The notes under the pieces: model-generated | The model's input: the letters and a program-made list of their open reading frames with translations, nothing else | The model's database searches: none | What the model was told of the DNA's origin: nothing | Part shown: positions 39,255 to 49,796 of the stretch, piece after piece | How positions within the stretch are numbered: the first letter of the stretch is position 1 | How the letters are laid out: the number at the start of each line of letters is the position of its first letter | Program-made: the position numbers and the translations under genes | DNA from: Bacteroidales bacterium | GTDB taxonomy: Bacteria; Bacteroidota; Bacteroidia; Bacteroidales; UBA932 | Direction of reading: 5' to 3' | Length of the DNA: 64,000 nucleotides | Assembly: GCA_009777095.1 (NCBI GenBank) | Contig: WRMN01000003.1 | Location: 1 to 64,000 of the forward strand

Positions 39255-42200
39255 ATGCTGAGACGCGGTTTATGTTATTTCTTAGTGCTCTTATTTGTCT
39301 GTTCGGCGATTAAGGCACACAGCCAACCTCCACTTTCAGTTGATTTTACTGTTTCCGGCGACCTTTGCACAGGTGGGCTTGTTAGCTTTAGCTCTACCCC
39401 AACAGGCGGAACACCACCTTATTCGTATCAATGGAATTTTGATGGACAAGGAACCTCTGTCTCTCAAAATCCTTTTTTTGTTTTTACCACAACCGGCACC
39501 GGCTGCGGAGATCAAACCTTTAACGTAAGTTTAACTGTTACCGACCAAACAAGCCAATCCGTTACCGTTACCAACCCTGTCTATATAGGGCGTCCGCTTG
39601 AGGTGGAATTTACGGATACCAAACGTATGTTTAACCCTTTTAATAATTGTAATTCTTTCAGCAGTACTTTTACTGTAGGTTTAGCGCTCATTAATGCTCC
39701 CCCTGCCTGTATAGATTATTATGAAATTGATTGGGGCGACGCCACTCCTATCGAGACTGTGGCAACTATGCCTGTAATCGCAGGCGATAACGGAATCCCA
39801 CATACCTATGCCAATAGAGGAATATATACCTTAACTATTACTATTGTAGGAAGCAATGGCTGCAGGGTTACAAAAGAATACCAAGTCGTACACATGACCA
39901 ATGCTTCAGGCGGAATAGATATCCCTGAAAATGCGATGGGTTTATGCATTCCTGCCGACATACTGGATTTCAGGATTACTCCGGCATGGTTTGGGAATCA
40001 TATAGCGACTACATATACGATTGATTATGGCGACGGAACTGTTGTCACTCTTACTCAGGCGCAAATGCTGCTTGTCCAGCCGGACAGCGGCGCATATTAT
40101 CCTGTACCTCACATCTATACCGAACCAAGTTGCCCCAACGAGTACATCATAAGATTGACCCTCAGCAATATCTGCGGCGATATTCATTTATCAATGGGGG
40201 TCAAAGTGGCCATTAGGCCCGTAAGCGAGTTTACAGGCCCCGATGCGGCCTGTATAAATACGCTTGTAACCTTTATTAATGACGCCAATCCGGGATATGC
40301 GCCCGACTGTAACCGTGCAGCTCATTACACATGGAATTTTGGCGACGGCACAACGGTTTCCACACTGGCAGCCACACCACCGCCCGGGACCCATACCTAC
40401 ACCTCGCCCGGAACTTATGAGGTAACGCTCGTCGTTGGCAACGATTGCGGAGCAGATACTTCAAGCCGCGTTATATGCATAGAGCCTCACAACACGCTTT
40501 TGTTTACTCCGAGTCCTCATGCCATAGGCTGCGCCCCAATGACCATCAGCCCTGAAAATAATACTGCCTACACCTCATTATGCACAACGGAAGCTTATAC
40601 ATGGCTTATCAGCTATACGGCAGGGGAGTGCGGCACAGGAAGTTCTTACACCTACCTTGGCTCTAATCAAAACAGCAAGGAGCCTACCATACAATTTTTC
40701 ACACCCGGCAGTTATCATATCCGCTTAGCTACCGACAATGTTTGTATGGACACCAGCGGTATTCAAACAATAACCGTAGTCGATAAGCCTACAGTAAGCA
40801 TTACGCCTGTTACAACTTGCCAAACCTACCCCGCTACCAGTGTTTCGTTAAATGCAACAGTACTGAACTGTGCAGGAAGCATAAGCTATACATGGATTGC
40901 TCCCGGCGGGCTGCTCAGTTCTTCTACCGTCGTTTCGCCCACTGTAGAATATAGCACTATAGGCGTTTATCCTGTAAACCTGACAGTAGAAAATACTTGC
41001 GGCTCAGCATCAAGCGTTGGAACTATGACCATTAATCCTACGCCTTCCACCTTTTCCATACCGGATATGGTATTGTGCAATGGGGACGATGTGGCGGCTA
41101 TCATCAGCGAAAGTTTGGCACCCGACACACCTATCTATAGCTGGTATAACTCTAACACAGCCATTGGTTTAGGCGCCGCAGGGTTAAATGGCATACCGGG
41201 ATTTACGGCTACCAACACAAGCGCTGCTCCCATTAGCGGTACTGTTACCGTAACCCCCAGAATTAACTTTTGTACCGGATCTACCTTCAGTTTTACCATT
41301 ACCGTTCTTCCTGCGCCCAAAGGAACAGTTAGCGGTGCCGATACGGTGTGTATGAACGCTCCTCCTGTGGTAATCACTTTTACCGGCAGCAACGGAACGC
41401 CTCCCTATACATTTTACTATACCTTCAACGGCGGTAGTCCGCAAAGTATCTCTTCAGGCATCGGTAATACCGCTACCTTAACCGTTCCCACTACCGTCCC
41501 CGGCACCTTTATTTATGCCTTGGACAGTATAGCCGACCTCAGTGTCAACGGCTGTGTCAATCTGATGAATGATACGGCAACAGTGTTAGTAGTTACCCAT
41601 GCTATTACAGTTCACCCTTTAGTTCACCAAAAAATATGCGCCGGAAGGCATGCTGACACCTTAAGAGTAAGTTACAGCGGACCGGGAACTCCTACTTATC
41701 AATGGTATAAAAACACGATTAACAGTAATATCGGAGGAACTCCTATTCCGAGCAGCAACACAGCCAATTATGTTCCGCCGAGCAGCGATTTTTTATCCAT
41801 AGGATTCTATTATTATTATGTAGTCCTCACCTTTCAATACGGCAATTGCCATGAGTCGCTCATCAGTGATGTGGCGGAAGTGGAAGTGATTGAGATGCCG
41901 CCTATCGACCTGAGGCCGCAATCACAAGCGGTATGCCACAACACAGCGGCCGAAACATTAGAAGTGATTGATAATAGCGGAAATCTAAGCTTTACATACA
42001 CATGGTACGATGGATACGGCACCTTGGTCGGCACAGGCGCTACTTATCACCCGCCGACTAATGTGGTAGGTACGCAATATTACTATTACATTGTAAACGA
42101 ATTATATCCTGTGTGCTCCATTTCCTCAGATACGGCAAGCGTAGAGGTGGCGGCCTTGCCCTCATTCAGCCTGCAACCGCAGTCTCAGGAGTTATGCGAA

Positions 42201-44549
42201 GGAGAAGCAGCGCCGACCTTATCAATAGCTTATCAAGACGGCACAGGTACGCCCAATATTCAGTGGTACGAAAACAGCATTAATTTCCATAGCGGAACAG
42301 CTATTTCGGGAGCTGAGTCCGGCACGTATGAGCCGCCCGTAGCCGAACCCGGAACTACCTATTACTATTGCGTGGTAAGTTTCCCCGATGGAAATTGCGG
42401 GGACATAACATCTGATATAGCTTATGTTACGGTCCACCCCACCCCTGCCAATACTGACATACATATAACCGATGTCTTGTGCTATGGATACGCCACAGGA
42501 GCCATAGCGCTACAAAACAACCCTGCCCATACTTATACGTGGACAGGCCACAACGACTACGCCAGCAACCAACAAAACATCAACAGCCTATATGCAGGCA
42601 CCTATGAACTCTTGATACGCAGCAGCGAGGGCTGTACCTATACCGATCTTTATACCATAACGCAACCTACCGATATTAATATTTCGGCAGGCATAACTCC
42701 TATCAGCTGTTATAATGCCAACGACGGCATAGTCGATATTACAATAAGCGGTGGCGTAGCGCCGTACACAGTTTACTGGAGCGACCTGACAGTTTATTGG
42801 TGTGACCTGACAACGAGCGCGTACAAGGATAATGTTATTCCGGGAAGTTATACCGTTACTATAGTTGACTTCAATGATTGTTCCAAAACAATAAGCGTAA
42901 ACATGGTCTCGCCTCCCCTATTCGACATTAGTCCGCAAATTGTACCCATAAGTTGTTATGGCGAAAACGATGCGGGAATCTATCTCAATTATGCAGGAGG
43001 CACTGCTCCTATCAGTTGCGTATGGAATGATGACGCCACAGCGGGCGCTAACAGAATTGACCTTGCTCCGGGCACCTACTCGGTTACCCTCACCGACAGC
43101 CGCCTCTGCTCCATACAGGCTGATTTTGAAATACAGGAGCCAATGCCCCTCTCTGTTTCTGCAATTGTTGAGAATGCTATTGATTGCATAGTAGATAACA
43201 GCGGCTACATAACCCTTTCCGTAAACGGCGGAACGGCCCCTTACAGCTATACATGGTCGAACGGAGCTACTACCCAAAACCTGACTGACCTCAATGCCGG
43301 CAATTACTGGGTTGATGTGGTTGATTCCCACGGTTGCACAGCAAGGGGAAGCTATGTCGTTACCCGACCGCCAAGCATAACCATAGAACTAACAGCGCGT
43401 GCAAGCGTCGATTGCTTTGATAATGCGCCTGCACAAGCAATTATTGCCAGTGTTTCCGGCGGCACTTTACCCTACACCTACAACTGGTCGGCAGGAACGG
43501 TTATAAACGCTCAAGGCGATTCCATAGTTATAGGCCAGAACGGAGGGGTGATACTCACCGTTACCGACTCGCGCGGCTGCAGCGCTCAACAAACATTTGA
43601 GGTAACTATTCCTCAATACGAAATAGTGATGACCATGAGAGACTGCCAAAGCCGAACGTATGATTTTGATGTTACTGTTGATGGAGAAGATTTGTTTATC
43701 GGCGGTTACCATTGGGATTTCGGAGATGGCCAAACAAACACGGGGCAAAGTCAGACACACCAATATGATCACCCCGGAGTATATACTGTTACACTGGAAC
43801 AAATCGTACCCGGGTGTGTGGTTACCCATACTCGGCAATTACTCGTACACGGCCCTCCCAATGTCAATATTCTTCCGGAGGATCCGCGCTTCTGCGAAGG
43901 CGAGTCGCTTGAATTAACCGCTGCGGGCGCCCATAGGTATGTATGGAATAACGGCATAGAGGAGCAGAATTTAACTGTTTACAGCATAGGTACCTACAGC
44001 GTAGTAGGCTACTCTATTTACGGTTGCTATAGAGAAATGGAAGTAGAAGTCGGCCACTTCCCCTTCTATGATTATCGCATTCAAAGTGATAAGAAAGAAG
44101 TAACCCGCTTAGCCCCTTCTATCAACTTTTGGACGAGCGATATTTTCGGTTCTCAATACACATGGATTTTTGACGACCAGACAAGTAGTGAGCAATTCTT
44201 TAACGTACGGCATACTTATAATGTTACTCAAGACCGAACACATAAAATAAATTTATCGGTCATTAACCCCCATGGCTGTTTAGAAGAAGACGAAATGATT
44301 ATACATGCCAATGTAGTACTCATTAATACATTCACGCCTAATGGCGATGGCAAAAACGATGTGTTCAAGCAGGGCTGGGCAATTGAAGTATATAACCGTA
44401 ATGGAAAATTGCTTTATAAGGGATTGGACGGCTGGGACGGCACTTACGGCGGAAAACCGGCGGCAAAAGACACCTATTTCTATATTTTATATGACGAAGT
44501 TGAAACAGGCAACGTAAAACATAAAGGCTATGTAACACTTCTACGTTAA
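39255..44549 (+). CDS. Giant PKD/SprB-repeat surface protein with gliding-type T9SS C-terminal domain
   Basis: 1764 residues. Signal peptide (ending AHSQ-PPL), several PKD domains (for example YEIDWGDATPIETV, YTWNFGDGTTVST, YHWDFGDGQTNTGQ) and a middle section of SprB-type repeats (GGTAPYSYTWSNGATTQNLT, LAPGTYSVTLTDSR, LNAGNYWVDVVDSHGC). The C-terminus is the gliding motility-associated type B CTD (INTFTPNGDGKNDVFKQGW, then EVYNRNGKLLYKG and KDTYFYILYDE). Such proteins are exported by type IX secretion and anchored on the cell surface, acting in adhesion or gliding. The partner gene for a PorP/SprF protein follows without a gap. Confidence 0.93.
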   Translation: MLRRGLCYFLVLLFVCSAIKAHSQPPLSVDFTVSGDLCTGGLVSFSSTPTGGTPPYSYQWNFDGQGTSVSQNPFFVFTTTGTGCGDQTFNVSLTVTDQTSQSVTVTNPVYIGRPLEVEFTDTKRMFNPFNNCNSFSSTFTVGLALINAPPACIDYYEIDWGDATPIETVATMPVIAGDNGIPHTYANRGIYTLTITIVGSNGCRVTKEYQVVHMTNASGGIDIPENAMGLCIPADILDFRITPAWFGNHIATTYTIDYGDGTVVTLTQAQMLLVQPDSGAYYPVPHIYTEPSCPNEYIIRLTLSNICGDIHLSMGVKVAIRPVSEFTGPDAACINTLVTFINDANPGYAPDCNRAAHYTWNFGDGTTVSTLAATPPPGTHTYTSPGTYEVTLVVGNDCGADTSSRVICIEPHNTLLFTPSPHAIGCAPMTISPENNTAYTSLCTTEAYTWLISYTAGECGTGSSYTYLGSNQNSKEPTIQFFTPGSYHIRLATDNVCMDTSGIQTITVVDKPTVSITPVTTCQTYPATSVSLNATVLNCAGSISYTWIAPGGLLSSSTVVSPTVEYSTIGVYPVNLTVENTCGSASSVGTMTINPTPSTFSIPDMVLCNGDDVAAIISESLAPDTPIYSWYNSNTAIGLGAAGLNGIPGFTATNTSAAPISGTVTVTPRINFCTGSTFSFTITVLPAPKGTVSGADTVCMNAPPVVITFTGSNGTPPYTFYYTFNGGSPQSISSGIGNTATLTVPTTVPGTFIYALDSIADLSVNGCVNLMNDTATVLVVTHAITVHPLVHQKICAGRHADTLRVSYSGPGTPTYQWYKNTINSNIGGTPIPSSNTANYVPPSSDFLSIGFYYYYVVLTFQYGNCHESLISDVAEVEVIEMPPIDLRPQSQAVCHNTAAETLEVIDNSGNLSFTYTWYDGYGTLVGTGATYHPPTNVVGTQYYYYIVNELYPVCSISSDTASVEVAALPSFSLQPQSQELCEGEAAPTLSIAYQDGTGTPNIQWYENSINFHSGTAISGAESGTYEPPVAEPGTTYYYCVVSFPDGNCGDITSDIAYVTVHPTPANTDIHITDVLCYGYATGAIALQNNPAHTYTWTGHNDYASNQQNINSLYAGTYELLIRSSEGCTYTDLYTITQPTDINISAGITPISCYNANDGIVDITISGGVAPYTVYWSDLTVYWCDLTTSAYKDNVIPGSYTVTIVDFNDCSKTISVNMVSPPLFDISPQIVPISCYGENDAGIYLNYAGGTAPISCVWNDDATAGANRIDLAPGTYSVTLTDSRLCSIQADFEIQEPMPLSVSAIVENAIDCIVDNSGYITLSVNGGTAPYSYTWSNGATTQNLTDLNAGNYWVDVVDSHGCTARGSYVVTRPPSITIELTARASVDCFDNAPAQAIIASVSGGTLPYTYNWSAGTVINAQGDSIVIGQNGGVILTVTDSRGCSAQQTFEVTIPQYEIVMTMRDCQSRTYDFDVTVDGEDLFIGGYHWDFGDGQTNTGQSQTHQYDHPGVYTVTLEQIVPGCVVTHTRQLLVHGPPNVNILPEDPRFCEGESLELTAAGAHRYVWNNGIEEQNLTVYSIGTYSVVGYSIYGCYREMEVEVGHFPFYDYRIQSDKKEVTRLAPSINFWTSDIFGSQYTWIFDDQTSSEQFFNVRHTYNVTQDRTHKINLSVINPHGCLEEDEMIIHANVVLINTFTPNGDGKNDVFKQGWAIEVYNRNGKLLYKGLDGWDGTYGGKPAAKDTYFYILYDEVETGNVKHKGYVTLLR

Positions 44550-45572
44550 ATGAAGAGATTTATCCTCATATTACTCGGTATAAGCGTCGGCCTTACAACA
44601 AAAGCACAGTCAAACCTGTATTTCAATAATTACTGGCAAGAAACATACTTGATTAATCCGGCCTCTATTGACCCTTTGGGATCCGACTGGAGATTAGGAT
44701 TAGGCAGCAGAACGCAGTGGCTGTTAATGCCCGGTGCTCCCATTACCGGACAACTCGCGGCTATGTACTGTAATGAAGCCTATAATCTGCAAACAGGCTT
44801 CAGTATAATAACCGATAAGATAGGCTACACCTACTCTATGGACATAGCGCTCTCTTACGCTTACATCATTTTCATGGGTAATGCGCAGTTAAATCTCGGT
44901 ACGAGTCTGCACTGGCAAAATTTATTTTATGATAAATCGCAAATTATAACAGAAGATGAGCACGATCCATACATCATAGACCTCTATAGTGATAATTGGT
45001 GGAAGCAGGGAAGAATTAATTCCGACTTCGGCATAGAATATAGTTGGAACAGTTCAGGGTATGGTACAGTATTATTAGGCGCTGTATCCAAAAACTTTAT
45101 TCCTTCGAGCGTATTTTCCAGCGATCTTGACATATTCCCTAATACTAACTACTTATACGGACGGTTCAATTCTGACAACAGGAACGCCCTGCGACAAAGT
45201 CGTAATATATACAACTTCGATTACTCTGTTGCTTTAATCGGCATTCATACCTCTTTGCCGCAGAAGCCTAACTTTTTGCAAGGTATAGCCAACGTTAATG
45301 TTCATTGGAATTACGAGGATTATATTTTCACCACAGGCTTATTGTACAGCACTAAATCAGACTTAGGTTTTATATTAGGATTAGATATAGTGTACAATTT
45401 CAGCGCCTCATTAATTTATCAGTATAATTGGAGGGTAAGGACAGACATTTTCAATCCTGTCGGTACTATTGAATTGGTATTAACCTATAGAATAAAGCCT
45501 AAAGGAGCAGATAAGCCCTGCAAAAAAGGCGGGATCTGCCTTCCTGCACGGAAAGTGCCAAGAGCGCCTTAA
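44550..45572 (+). CDS. PorP/SprF family T9SS outer membrane protein
   Basis: 340 residues. Signal peptide (KRFILILLGISVGLTTKAQS), then FNNYWQETYLINPASIDPLG, the usual start of PorP/SprF barrels, and many amphipathic beta strands (YGTVLLGAVSKNFIPSSVFS, DLGFILGLDIVYNFSASLIY). SprF-type partners serve as anchors or exporters for one particular T9SS type B substrate, here the protein encoded directly upstream. The start codon follows the previous stop immediately. Confidence 0.93.
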   Translation: MKRFILILLGISVGLTTKAQSNLYFNNYWQETYLINPASIDPLGSDWRLGLGSRTQWLLMPGAPITGQLAAMYCNEAYNLQTGFSIITDKIGYTYSMDIALSYAYIIFMGNAQLNLGTSLHWQNLFYDKSQIITEDEHDPYIIDLYSDNWWKQGRINSDFGIEYSWNSSGYGTVLLGAVSKNFIPSSVFSSDLDIFPNTNYLYGRFNSDNRNALRQSRNIYNFDYSVALIGIHTSLPQKPNFLQGIANVNVHWNYEDYIFTTGLLYSTKSDLGFILGLDIVYNFSASLIYQYNWRVRTDIFNPVGTIELVLTYRIKPKGADKPCKKGGICLPARKVPRAP

Positions 45573-45594
45573 GAATTCATATAAATGATATTTT

Positions 45595-45626
45595 TTTGAA
45601 ATTTTAAAAAAATCATATTAAATTTG
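45595..45626 (+). promoter_or_regulatory. Promoter of the M28 peptidase gene
   Basis: TTTG (45595-45598) and TAAATTTG (45619-45626) with a 20-bp spacer. A 7-bp hairpin (TTCGCAA/TTGCGAA, 45636-45655) follows in the leader. Confidence 0.55.
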
Positions 45627-45685
45627 TAGATTATATTCGCAATTATGGTTGCGAAGGATAATGCTGAATTCTAATAATAAAAAAC

Positions 45686-47332
45686 ATGAAACAAATCCTT
45701 ACTACCCTGACATTTGTGTTGGTACTATCTTTACCGACAAGCGCACAAATGCTGCCCGCCTCTACAGGCATAGATTACGCTTCCCTGCAAGAGTTGAACG
45801 ACGAAGCCCTTTTCCGCGTCATTACCCGCGAACTGTCGGACGATGCCTTTGGCGGAAGAAAGCCCCTAACGCCTTATGAGGCGCCCACAGTAGAGTATAT
45901 TTCTGCCCGATTTAAAGAGGCAGGCATGGAGCCGTTGAATGGCAGTTACCTGCAAAAAGTACCGTTGTTGGGAGTAACAACGCACCTCACGAGTAATGAG
46001 GTGGTGATGAGCGGAGCTAAGGGCATCGTAAAATTACGCTATTGGGACGACATTGTTATTTGGACCCTGCGTGCAGAAAAACAATTAAAGATTAATAAGG
46101 CCGATTTTGTATTTGTGGGCTTCGGCATTCATGCGCCGGAGTATGGCTGGGACGACTATGCCGGTATTGATGTAAAAGGAAAGGTGGTAGTCATATTGGT
46201 AAACGACCCCGGATATTATGACGATAATCTCTTCAGAGGCAAGAATATGACCTATTACGGCCGATGGATATATAAATTTGAAGAGGCTGCGCGGCAAGGA
46301 GCCGCTGCCGCTTTGATTATTCACGACACAGCCCCTGCCTCCTACGACTGGAGCGTGGTACAGAACAGTCGTTCCAGCGCCTGCCTCACGCTTTATTCCG
46401 AAGAGGAGAACAAAAAGCTGCTCCCATATCAAGGGTGGGTAACAGGCGAATCGGCTAAAAAGTTGTTTAACGCTGCGGGAGTTCCATTTGATGAATCAAT
46501 GGCCGCCGCCAAAAAGAAAGGGTTCAAAAGTTTTCCTCTAAAATTAAAAACCACGATAGCATCAACCAACGAGATAGAATTTGGCGAATCGGCTAATGTG
46601 GTCGGCATAATTCCCGGAACAACGCTTAAAGATGAATATATTGTCTATTCCGCACATTGGGACCATTTGGGCATTGGCCAAGCGGTGAATGGCGATTCTA
46701 TTTACAACGGAGCAAGCGACAACGCCACAGGTGTTGCTGCCTTAACACTGATTGGCAGGCGCTTTGCCAACTTGCCCGAACCGCCCAAGCGCTCTATCCT
46801 TTTCTTTGCTCCTACTGCCGAGGAATCCGGTTTGTTAGGCTCTCAATATTACGCTGAGAATCCTCTTGTTCCTTTTGAGAAGACCGTAATATGCCTCAAT
46901 ATGGACTGCTATGCCGATTATATGCGTACCGGCGACCTGATTCTCTCGGCGGCCGGACACTCCGAAACCGACAACTACGTGATGGAAGCTGCAGCCGTTC
47001 AAGGACGTACAGTGGTCATTAACAACGACAATTCAAACGGATGGTATTACCGCTCCGACCATTATAATTTTGCAAAAGCAGGCGTCCCCGTCGTAATAGC
47101 CAAGGGCGGAAGAGACTACCTTGACCCCGAGGCCGCCCGCGCCTACCACGAAAAATACCACAAAGGAAAATATACCTATCATCAGCCTTCCGACGAATAT
47201 AATGAATGGTGGGATTTGTCGGGTACGCTTGAAGACATCTACCTCTTTTACGGCATCGGCTTACGCTTGGCCAATGACGGCTATTTTCCCCAATGGTACG
47301 ACGGCGTTGAATTTAAGGCGGCGAGGAAATGA
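45686..47332 (+). CDS. Secreted M28 family zinc aminopeptidase
   Basis: 548 residues. Signal peptide (TTLTFVLVLSLPTSAQ), a PA domain inserted early (FVGFGIHAPEYGWDDYAGID, VVVILVNDPGYYDDNLF), and an M28 catalytic domain with all metal ligands visible: SAHWDHLG (His), NGASDNATG (Asp), PTAEESGLLGS (Glu pair), LNMDCYADY (Asp) and YRSDHYNF (His). It should remove N-terminal amino acids from peptides outside the inner membrane. A short ORF overlapping its start in another frame was rejected. Confidence 0.93.
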   Translation: MKQILTTLTFVLVLSLPTSAQMLPASTGIDYASLQELNDEALFRVITRELSDDAFGGRKPLTPYEAPTVEYISARFKEAGMEPLNGSYLQKVPLLGVTTHLTSNEVVMSGAKGIVKLRYWDDIVIWTLRAEKQLKINKADFVFVGFGIHAPEYGWDDYAGIDVKGKVVVILVNDPGYYDDNLFRGKNMTYYGRWIYKFEEAARQGAAAALIIHDTAPASYDWSVVQNSRSSACLTLYSEEENKKLLPYQGWVTGESAKKLFNAAGVPFDESMAAAKKKGFKSFPLKLKTTIASTNEIEFGESANVVGIIPGTTLKDEYIVYSAHWDHLGIGQAVNGDSIYNGASDNATGVAALTLIGRRFANLPEPPKRSILFFAPTAEESGLLGSQYYAENPLVPFEKTVICLNMDCYADYMRTGDLILSAAGHSETDNYVMEAAAVQGRTVVINNDNSNGWYYRSDHYNFAKAGVPVVIAKGGRDYLDPEAARAYHEKYHKGKYTYHQPSDEYNEWWDLSGTLEDIYLFYGIGLRLANDGYFPQWYDGVEFKAARK

Positions 47333-47415
47333 GCTATGCGTGTTGATTGTTAATAACTTTTTCTACAAAAAGTATAAATAAATTTTAAACAGTTTCTTAA
47401 ACCATTTTTTATTTC

Positions 47416-47423
47416 TACCTTTG
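47416..47423 (+). promoter_or_regulatory. Promoter -7 element of the thiamine uptake operon
   Basis: TACCTTTG, ending 13 bases before the TPP riboswitch. Confidence 0.6.
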
Positions 47424-47435
47424 TACTATAAACGT

Positions 47436-47515
47436 ACTTAGGGGTGCCCGCTATGGCGAGCTGAGAGTTATACCCTTGAACCTGAACCGGATAATGCCGG
47501 CGTAGGAAAAGAGTG
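47436..47515 (+). ncRNA. TPP riboswitch (THI element)
   Basis: Canonical elements in order: ACTTAGGGGTGCCCGC, GCTGAGAGTTATACCC, then TTGAACCTGAACCGGATAAT and GCCGGCGTAGGAAAAGAGTG. The CTGAGA and GAACCTGA boxes are exact. It should lower expression of the receptor and PnuT genes when thiamine pyrophosphate is plentiful. Confidence 0.96.
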
Positions 47516-47582
47516 ATTGTCCTTATATTTTCCCCAACCGTATTGTTTGTATATAGTTGTTTTAAAGTGAAAACCTTTTGAT

Positions 47583-49793
47583 ATGAAAAAACGAACTTTC
47601 TTATTACTTACGCTGTGCATCGCGGGGCAAAGCCTGTTGGCGCAACGACAATTAGACAGCGTGCTGATTAAGGCAAACCTTCCGGCAGCCAAACAAGACT
47701 TGTCTATCAACCTTATTTATCCTACAGAAGAGGATAGGCAACCCGCCAAGGAAATCCCATACCTGCTGGAACTTATGCCCTCCATTGTGTCCTACTCCGA
47801 TAACGGCACCGGCATGGGCAGCAGCAGTTTCCGTATCCGCGGCACCGACCCGAGCCGCACCAACATCAGCATCGACGGTATTCCTCTTAATGATGCGGAA
47901 AGCCAAACGGTATTTTGGGTGAATATTCCGAGCCTGGGCGCTATGGCGAAACGCATCACCATACAGCGCGGAGCAGGCAGCGCAGCTTTTGGCACCGCCG
48001 CTTTCGGAGGAGCTATGGATATAGGCACAGGCCTTGCGAGTGCAAAACCATTTGTAGCGTTTAACGGCTATTACGGCTCTTTCAATTCGTGGAATACCGC
48101 TGTAAGTCTGGGTAGCGGCGATATTTTTCATGGTCTGAGCATGGAAGCCGACTATAGTCGCACAGGCAGCGATGGCTACCTTGAGCGCAGCAGCGCCAAT
48201 CAGCAAAGCGCTCGTTTAGCCGCTTCGTGGAGAGGAAAAACACAGGCACTGAAAGCCACCCTGCTCTACGGAGAACAGCATACCATGCTCACTTTCGAGG
48301 GCGTACCTTACGATTCCTTAGCTACTAACCGCCGCTATAATGCTTCGGGATTGTACTACGACAGCGATGGCCGCGAGCAGTTTTACGATAACGAAACCGA
48401 TAACTACACGCAGACCCACCTGCATTTACATTATTTACAGGAATTGGGGAATTATTGGAACCTGAACAGCGCTATTTTCTATACCAAAGGTTTAGGCTAT
48501 TACGAGCAATATAAAGGCAACGCAAGCTTGTCGAGGTACGGCATTCCTGATCAAGTAATCAACGGAACAAACTACAGAAGAAGCGATATTATTCGCCGCA
48601 AGGGGCTTGACAATGATTACTACGGTATCAACTTGTCAACCGATTATAACAACAGCAAATGGCAGTTTAATCTTTCGGCAGGCGCCAGCCGCTACATCGG
48701 CGACCATATCGGCAAAATACTGTGGGTAAAACATAACGCAGGCGGAATTGAATACAACCGCCATTGGTATGAAAATACCGGCACAAAAAGCGAGCTAAAC
48801 AGTTATGCAAAAATAGCCTATAATATCAACAAAAATTTTTCGATATACGGTAATTTGCAGTACAAATATATTAATTTCAAACTTTACGGCGAAGATGACG
48901 ACCATTATGAAAGGCCTTTGGCAGGCTTCCTCGACACTACTTTTCACTGGCATTTTCTGAACCCTCAGCTTGGCTTACAATTTACTTCCGACAATCATCG
49001 CGCATACGCATCTTTTGCTTTGGTCAACCGTGAGCCTAACCGCAGCGATTTGAAGGACGCCGACAAAAACGGTATCCGCATACCTCCGCAGGCCGAAAGG
49101 CTCTATGATTGGGAGGTCGGTTACGCCAACTATGGCGAGTTCGCTTCCATAGGCCTCAACTTGTACTACATGAATTACCGTAATCAAATTGTGGCTACGG
49201 GGCAGGTGAATGATGCCTACCGCGCAATCATGACCAATATCCCTGAAAGTTACCGCATGGGCATTGAGCTTTTTGCAACGGCGCGCCTGTCGTCTGCCAT
49301 TGAATTGGAAGGTAATCTTACCCTAAGCCGTAACAAACTCAAGGATTACACCAACTATGTGGACGAATACGCCGACGACACGCAAAGCACTTGGTTAGGG
49401 CAGCGGGAAGAGCATTTTTCTGATGTGGATATTGCCTATTCGCCCAACATCATCGGAGCTGTTACCCTTCGCCTAAAACCTTTCAGCGGCCTCAGACTAA
49501 GCGTTACCGGCAAGTATGTCAGCGACCAGTATTACGACAATACAGCCTCTGAGGAGCGCAAGATTGATGCCTATTTTCCTTTCAATTTCAATGCCGACTA
49601 TAATTTTACTTTTAATAATGTTAACTGCTTTATACAATTAGCCGTCAACAATATTTTCAATCTCTATTATTCCTCTTCGGCCTTTGTGAATTACCGCGCT
49701 GTTTTTGCCGATGGTTCGCCCGATTTTCAGGATAGAAGGTTCTTCCCGCAAGCCACAACCAACATTGCATTAAAATTAGGCATTAAACTATAA
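47583..49793 (+). CDS. TonB-dependent outer membrane receptor for thiamine
   Basis: 736 residues. Signal peptide (LTLCIAGQSLLAQ), TonB box-like QLDSVLIKANLPAAKQ, plug (SSSFRIRGTDPSRTNISIDG, then IPLNDAESQTVFWVNIPSLG and ITIQRGAGSAAFGTAAFGGA), and a barrel ending with ALKLGIKL. Its substrate follows from the TPP riboswitch in its leader and the PnuT-like gene three bases downstream. It should bring thiamine or a derivative through the outer membrane. Confidence 0.92.
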   Translation: MKKRTFLLLTLCIAGQSLLAQRQLDSVLIKANLPAAKQDLSINLIYPTEEDRQPAKEIPYLLELMPSIVSYSDNGTGMGSSSFRIRGTDPSRTNISIDGIPLNDAESQTVFWVNIPSLGAMAKRITIQRGAGSAAFGTAAFGGAMDIGTGLASAKPFVAFNGYYGSFNSWNTAVSLGSGDIFHGLSMEADYSRTGSDGYLERSSANQQSARLAASWRGKTQALKATLLYGEQHTMLTFEGVPYDSLATNRRYNASGLYYDSDGREQFYDNETDNYTQTHLHLHYLQELGNYWNLNSAIFYTKGLGYYEQYKGNASLSRYGIPDQVINGTNYRRSDIIRRKGLDNDYYGINLSTDYNNSKWQFNLSAGASRYIGDHIGKILWVKHNAGGIEYNRHWYENTGTKSELNSYAKIAYNINKNFSIYGNLQYKYINFKLYGEDDDHYERPLAGFLDTTFHWHFLNPQLGLQFTSDNHRAYASFALVNREPNRSDLKDADKNGIRIPPQAERLYDWEVGYANYGEFASIGLNLYYMNYRNQIVATGQVNDAYRAIMTNIPESYRMGIELFATARLSSAIELEGNLTLSRNKLKDYTNYVDEYADDTQSTWLGQREEHFSDVDIAYSPNIIGAVTLRLKPFSGLRLSVTGKYVSDQYYDNTASEERKIDAYFPFNFNADYNFTFNNVNCFIQLAVNNIFNLYYSSSAFVNYRAVFADGSPDFQDRRFFPQATTNIALKLGIKL

Positions 49794-49796
49794 ATT

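Noticed and set aside
45649-45879. 76-codon open frame before the M28 peptidase
   Set aside because: It overlaps the peptidase signal peptide in another frame and has no protein-like hydrophobic core.
47652-48206. 184-codon open frame on the minus strand
   Set aside because: It is antisense to the plug domain of the thiamine receptor and has no promoter or family similarity.
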